Below, one piece after another: positions 58,960 through 64,000 of a DNA stretch of 64,000 nucleotides. How positions within the stretch are numbered: the stretch's first letter is position 1; each line of letters opens with the position of its first letter. Source of the DNA: Daphnia carinata (lineage: Eukaryota > Arthropoda > Branchiopoda > Diplostraca > Daphniidae); assembly GCF_022539665.2 (NCBI RefSeq), contig NC_081331.1, positions 10,509,534 through 10,573,533 on the forward strand. Direction: 5' to 3'. The position numbers were made by a program, and so were the translations under genes. The notes beneath the pieces are model-generated. The model had not been told where the DNA came from, ran no database searches, and saw only the letters and a program-made list of their open reading frames with translations.

Positions 58960-61900
58960 AATAAATCCGGTTCATTGACCAACAGCGAATTGACATTTCA
59001 CTTTATCCCGCCCCTGAAGCAGCGTAATGGACTCAACACATGAAAACTGAGAAGTAAAGGAATCGTGTGATAACCACAGCGTTGCCAATGGATAAATATT
59101 GCGTCAGATATTCAAACGTCCCGGTGCGGCTGTATTAAACGGTGAAATCGATAAAACCATGTACTGTATGTCCGTAAAGAACGAGCTGCTCTGATGTTAC
59201 ATTTCAAATGCTCCTTGCTTTACGAAAGATGGAAGGATAATCAAGTCATGACCGTATAACTATTAACATTGAGATTTTTTAAAGTCATACAATCAGACAA
59301 ATTCTCCAACTTCATAAAATTTTTACTAAACAAGAATGTTTTCTCATGGTGTCATTCCATTCTAACAGATCATGGAGTAGATGACACTGACGTGATTCAC
59401 CCGTACCCTTCCCAGCCAATTCATTTTTCATCCTCAACTAATCAAGCATTATCCATCAGACGAGTCTAGACATCCTAGAAAATTCCATTCCACAATATAG
59501 TTGGGTGGTCCAACGAGCTGCCTGTACTCATCTCACACACGTCTTATCACGAATATCTTCGTCAGAGAGAGATACCAGTAACGACCGTGAATTCCGAACC
59601 AAATTCTGAAGGTAACATCGTTGCATCACAATTTAATTTGCTCCATTCGCTTCCTGTTTCTAACATAATAATGCGAACCTTATAGACAGGAATTCCTTAA
59701 ACTGATTTGATCCCCGACAGAAACGACCTTTTTTTCAAAACAGTAAATTGAGTTCTGCAAAGTAATCCGTTCCCAACTACAGAAAACCAACCACTTAAAC
59801 TGCAAAAGGCTATGTAAAAAACAAAAATAAGAGGCTATAGAAGTTTGAAAACCATGAAAAATGAGTACAAGAAACTTTCTAATGAGGTATAATTGTGTGC
59901 TTTTAAACACGCATGATACTAGAAACTCAACGAGATGTCCCGAATTAGTATTAAGAGCACCGAGTATGATGAACCTTTTTACCATCGAAAAGCAAGCGTG
60001 CAGACAGTTTGTTTAAGGTATACTGTGGGTATCCAAAAACCTGCTGAGAGAAAACACACAACCAGAACTGTAACTGAGAACAAGGATGGCTTATTTCCAT
60101 AGAAACTGCGACTCTTCTTGCAAATTGATTTTTCCCTTGGAACAACGCAGTAGTCCGTTAGCAATAGATGGTCTAACGATCGAAATAGCCCAGGCCGTTC
60201 ATATCCCAGAAACGGATTGACAAGGCCTTGGCGTTAATTAAAAACCCGCCTTATATTAATACTCTAAGTTGATTGAAAAATTCTGAGCTTTGGAGACCGT
60301 TGTTTTAATGGCCAAAAGATTCTATGAACACAACAAAGCGTATATTACCGTGTTGCCTAAGGTAAACATTGGTTGTAGTGGTATAGCTGTGAAAAATGAT
60401 TAATCATACAATAACATATTTGGTGTCGTTATTGAAAAAGTCATTGTCTGTGCAAAGAGGGGTATACGTAACTGAATTGGTAGGCTTACATTGGAATTCT
60501 TTTGACTCCAAAGCTTTTTAAATCCGAATTATCGTAAGCGGATAGATCAATAATTTTGTTACTTTTTAAACTATAATAGAAATCAGCTAATGGGCTCATC
60601 AATTGCGTCGGGATCGTGCGTGGGAACTCAAGCTCAGCAGTATCGTTACACCTCTAGTATTTGCTAATAAAACGACATTAATATCATAATAGATGGGATA
60701 TGAGACTAAAGGGCTGGCTGACAAGGTCTGATATATACAACCGTGCTATTTATCCCTATTTATCTCTTTCAGACTTCTTCTGGGCATTCAACAATCTCTG
60801 TTAATAGTATTCACGTGAAAAAATGCTTTCCGTGAGGTCTGTGATATTGAAATGAAAACCAATGAAAACCAATTTGATTGAGCGTTTGCGTCGCTTGAAT
60901 ATACGGTTGAACAACTATGCTAGAAACTATTTTGCCAGCTGCCACCGACGCCTATCTATGCAGTGAAAATTGCAATCGCTCTGGATAACACTATACAAAG
61001 CGTTGAGGCAATAATCCAAGAAAGATGCCAATGGCTCTAAATTTTGGTATAGCTTAAACCGAGAGCGACATAGCCTGTAGGCCTACTCCAGAACCTTTAT
61101 TTATAAAGTTCACGAAGAATTGTGATTTTCTACCCTTTTCAGACATAGATTGAAAACTGAGTTTGACGGTAGCAAAATGCTACAAATACGGTATAACAAT
61201 TGCAACATCCGAGTCAAACTTGGTTGTTCAATGCCTTTCAATACAGCAAATAAGAAAAGTAGCAAGCAAATGTATGTAACGCCTTTAATCCGTCTGCCAA
61301 GACGCATTGATATTGGCTGAAAAACTTTAATGTTTATGACGCTTAACGTTCATGTTGTATTGTAGCATAAACATAGCACTTTAGGGGACTGTGGTTAGGC
61401 TTAATTGGTTTCCTTACGTGCTCCCTATTTCGCTAGCTTATGAAGACGCACTGCCGCGAAATCGTGGCGATCCACGAGCAGCCAGTCAATTTGCCTATAC
61501 GTTGTAGCGAATTGTTTCTATTGGGTTACAGGATTTTGGGCCAATGCATAAACTGCCATGCAGGCTTTAGTCGGTAAATATAGATGGGTCTATAAGCAAA
61601 GTTTACTAAGTACAGTCTTTATGTAGTGCGTACGTGACCTGTAATATACCAAGAGAGATTAGTATTTCTGCATCGTGCTATTAGAACTTGAGAGAGTCTT
61701 GGGTGATCAATGTATCGTTAGTAAGTACTTTATTTTAGAAATGGGACAAACTTTTTGGTCCGTTTTAATCCCTACGCGTTTAATGGCATATAAAGCTTAC
61801 AATATGGATACAAAATTTCTGATGTTCGAACGTTAATAAATGAGTTTAGAGATTGTGAAAGGAGATTTGAAATTGATGTGTTCTGAACATTATTCCAGAG

Positions 61901-63189
61901 CAGTAAAAGAAACACGACAGAGATTAGAATTTCCTGATGGGTTCTAATGAAGGTTTGCAAAACAAAAGGTTGCCTAAACGATTGTGCATTAGTATTTTCT
62001 TCAAATAAAAAGTGCTAACAATTTGGGCAAAACAGGGCTGCTTGAGTGGAAAGCATTTTACTGTAAGTTAATATACTTCATGCTAAACAAAAGACCAAAG
62101 GTGAACGTAAGTTTACCTGCCCAGCAGCCAACATGTTAGAGAAACCGTCGCAAATATTTTCTCTTTTCTTTTTTACTTTGTTAAAAAATCAAAGGGAAAA
62201 CGAAAAAAAAATTCGTACTAGACATCTCTGTTGTCTAGACTTTCTTGCCTATCCTCTATACTTTTCTCTTTCTCTCTCTCTTTCCGCTCATATTTCGTTT
62301 CCCTTTCCTCTTATTAAGTTTGCTATTATCCTTGTCCGTTTGCTATTTTCCACCAGCCAAAGCACTCTCTTTTTCGTCTAGCTTATTGCCATTTTTCTTT
62401 AGACCCTTCATGTTGTCAATTTTGCCTTTGATCGAATTGTCTCTCGTTTCCGATGCTACGTTGTCATTAGTCATGTCGCCTTTGAAGTATATCTGAAAGC
62501 GAACATGATTTTAGATGTCAGAATCCTTCGTTGGTCCACTTCATATAGTTTATTACTAAAACAACATTGGACTTTCATCGATCGTACAGCAAAGGAAGCC
62601 AAACGTTTGTGTTCCTTGCGAAAGCGTATATGCCATTATGATCTCATGCACGAAGGTGAAAATAATTAGGGATCAATGCCATTCTATTGCACAAATTATT
62701 TGATAAAAACAAACCCCCGTCATTTGACGTCGCAATAGGTCTACATTAGCTCCTCCTTTGCTTGTCCGTGATGATGTTAAACATAGCCAAATGTTTTATT
62801 TAGGGTTTAATCCTGCTAGATGTAGTCTATTTATTTTTCAATATCTGTGGTGTTCATTCATGAAGCCCTGTTTCGTCTCATGCGCAAACTCCCACAATGC
62901 AAAATTCAACGGCTGTAAGAGATTGCACATATCATCTATCAGTCTCCAATAACACACATCTACGAAACACTTCTTCCGCCAGCGCTGCAGGTTGCGGAAT
63001 TATGTATTTAGAATAACATCCAAAATCAAGTTATTACTTCTACCACCGAACAAAGGAACATCGACTCGAAGTCTAGAGAACCTGTAAAGTTTATGGGTGT
63101 GTATTATTTATTTTTGTGTATATGTGTGTGCCTTAATTAATAACTCCATATGCATTTACTAGATCCATTTTTGCGGCTCACATAAAAAA
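58960..63189. other. 4.2-kb region without a recognised gene
   Basis: No splice-consistent exon or recognisable protein was found on either strand. A C/T-rich patch lies at about 62150-62400. The last kilobase probably holds the promoter and 5' UTR of the receptor gene. A short TGTTTATG/CATAAACA inverted pair near 61330-61375 is too weak to call. Confidence 0.5.
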
Positions 63190-64000
63190 ATGAACGGCAG
63201 TAGCAGCCATCAGCTAGATATTATTTTAACACCAAATGGAGAGGTACAAAAGCCTATTTCCTTGGACATGTTTTTGATAATCATTAAAATCGTCAGCGCT
63301 TTCATCGGAATACCATTCAACACCTTCATCGTCCTCATTATCATTCGTTTACGTCGACTTCACAGCAAACCACGCAATATTTTCTTGTTGGCCATGATTG
63401 TCTCCAACTTGTTGCTCTACTTCCCCTCTCTCATTGAACTGATTTATTGGTTTTTACCGTTAGAAAATGTGTGTCGATCTTACGTGGCTGTTATTGGTTT
63501 GCCGAATGCTATTCTTTTATGGACCATCTTTCTAGCCCTCGCCGACAGGTACGTTGCCATCAAGCATCCACTGAAGCATAAAGAGAAGGTAACTGTCCGT
63601 CGTGCAATTGTTTTTCTTCTTATTAGCATAATCGTACTGGCATTCATCATGAAGTTCATTTTCATCGTTGGGCTTGTTCCAATTGCCTGTGAAATATGGT
63701 TCGTCCACAGCAAAGTGATTGGGGCCACCGTATTCGTACTCTTCACCTTGTGTATCGTTACTCACGTCATCGTCTACAGGCAAACGAAGATACTTCTCCA
63801 AGAATCACGAACAGTAAAAGCTAAGGCAGGAAGTAAAAGCAAGGGCGTCACGCAAGCAGAGCGTAACGAAATGTTTAATGAACCTGTCGATCAGCAGATC
63901 GTCACGAGAGACATTGCATTGATTGACCCAGAAATTGGCGGAATTCAAGTGGAAGCAAATCCAGTGACAGCAGAAAGTCAAGCGAGAGCCATCGCTACTA
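63190..64000 (+). CDS. Rhodopsin-like (class A) G-protein-coupled receptor, 5' part
   Basis: A single open frame runs from ATG 63190 to the window edge (270 codons), so the gene is cut at its 3' end. Hydrophobic segments fit TM1 (MFLIIIKIVSAFIGIPFNTF), TM2 (NIFLLAMIVSNLLLYF), TM3 ending in the G-protein motif ADRYVAIKHPLKH (DRY), TM4 (AIVFLLISIIVLAFIM) and TM5 (VIGATVFVLFTLCIVTHVIV). A third intracellular loop of at least 80 polar residues follows. The N-terminus starts MNGSSS with one glycosylation site. TM1 has GxPxN rather than the usual GNxxV. No subfamily is recognised, so the ligand is unknown. Confidence 0.85.
   Translation, partial: MNGSSSHQLDIILTPNGEVQKPISLDMFLIIIKIVSAFIGIPFNTFIVLIIIRLRRLHSKPRNIFLLAMIVSNLLLYFPSLIELIYWFLPLENVCRSYVAVIGLPNAILLWTIFLALADRYVAIKHPLKHKEKVTVRRAIVFLLISIIVLAFIMKFIFIVGLVPIACEIWFVHSKVIGATVFVLFTLCIVTHVIVYRQTKILLQESRTVKAKAGSKSKGVTQAERNEMFNEPVDQQIVTRDIALIDPEIGGIQVEANPVTAESQARAIAT

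Overview
The window looks like nuclear DNA from a compact arthropod genome. Genes are on both strands, have several exons, and carry mostly short GT-AG introns (often 50-100 bases) in AT-rich sequence. The gene set (a Beat immunoglobulin protein, polybromo, a starvin-type BAG protein) and a vasa copy with CCHC zinc knuckles suggest a crustacean such as Daphnia. The species is an inference, because nothing was searched. Exon models were built by hand from splice signals, reading phase and remembered family conservation; every intact model closes in phase with no internal stop.

Layout. 1-1883: 3' end of an unrecognised proline-rich protein (+). 2176-2769: CNEP1R1, complete (+). 5130-11147: a Beat-family cell-surface protein (+) in 9 exons, with a GA-repeat/TATA promoter and a GPI-like tail. 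11148-22441: over 11 kb without a convincing gene, rich in homopolymer runs. 22442-24086 (-) and 24306-25826 (+): a LanC-like protein and an OTUD3-type deubiquitinase, head to head over 219 bases. 25.8-37.6 kb: a repeat-rich accessory island holding inverted copies of one repeat family, a run of hairpins, tRNA-like sequences, a 310-bp TA-flanked inverted-repeat element, a 23-bp minisatellite, and decayed copies of three unrelated genes (USP4/15-type protease, DNA polymerase delta catalytic subunit, vasa). All three copies are on the minus strand and still contain introns.

38104-38536: SDHAF4 (+), converging on polybromo (-, 38605-44936, 21 exons, six bromodomains, two BAH domains, HMG box). 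45585-46873: an SDR42E-type dehydrogenase (-) facing an inverted, broken paralogue at about 48.0-49.2 kb. 50549-54130: a starvin/BAG3-type co-chaperone (-). 55242-57631: PTCD1 (+). 57898-58959: NAA60 (-), whose last intron appears to be a U12-type AT-AC intron. 58960-63189: no gene seen. 63190-64000: start of a rhodopsin-like receptor (+), cut by the window edge.

The intact genes are mostly unrelated housekeeping or neural genes that share intergenic space, not an operon-like system. The most unusual part is the 25.8-37.6 kb island, where intron-containing fragments of three host genes sit end to end among repeats. The AT-AC intron of NAA60 is the cleanest single molecular observation.
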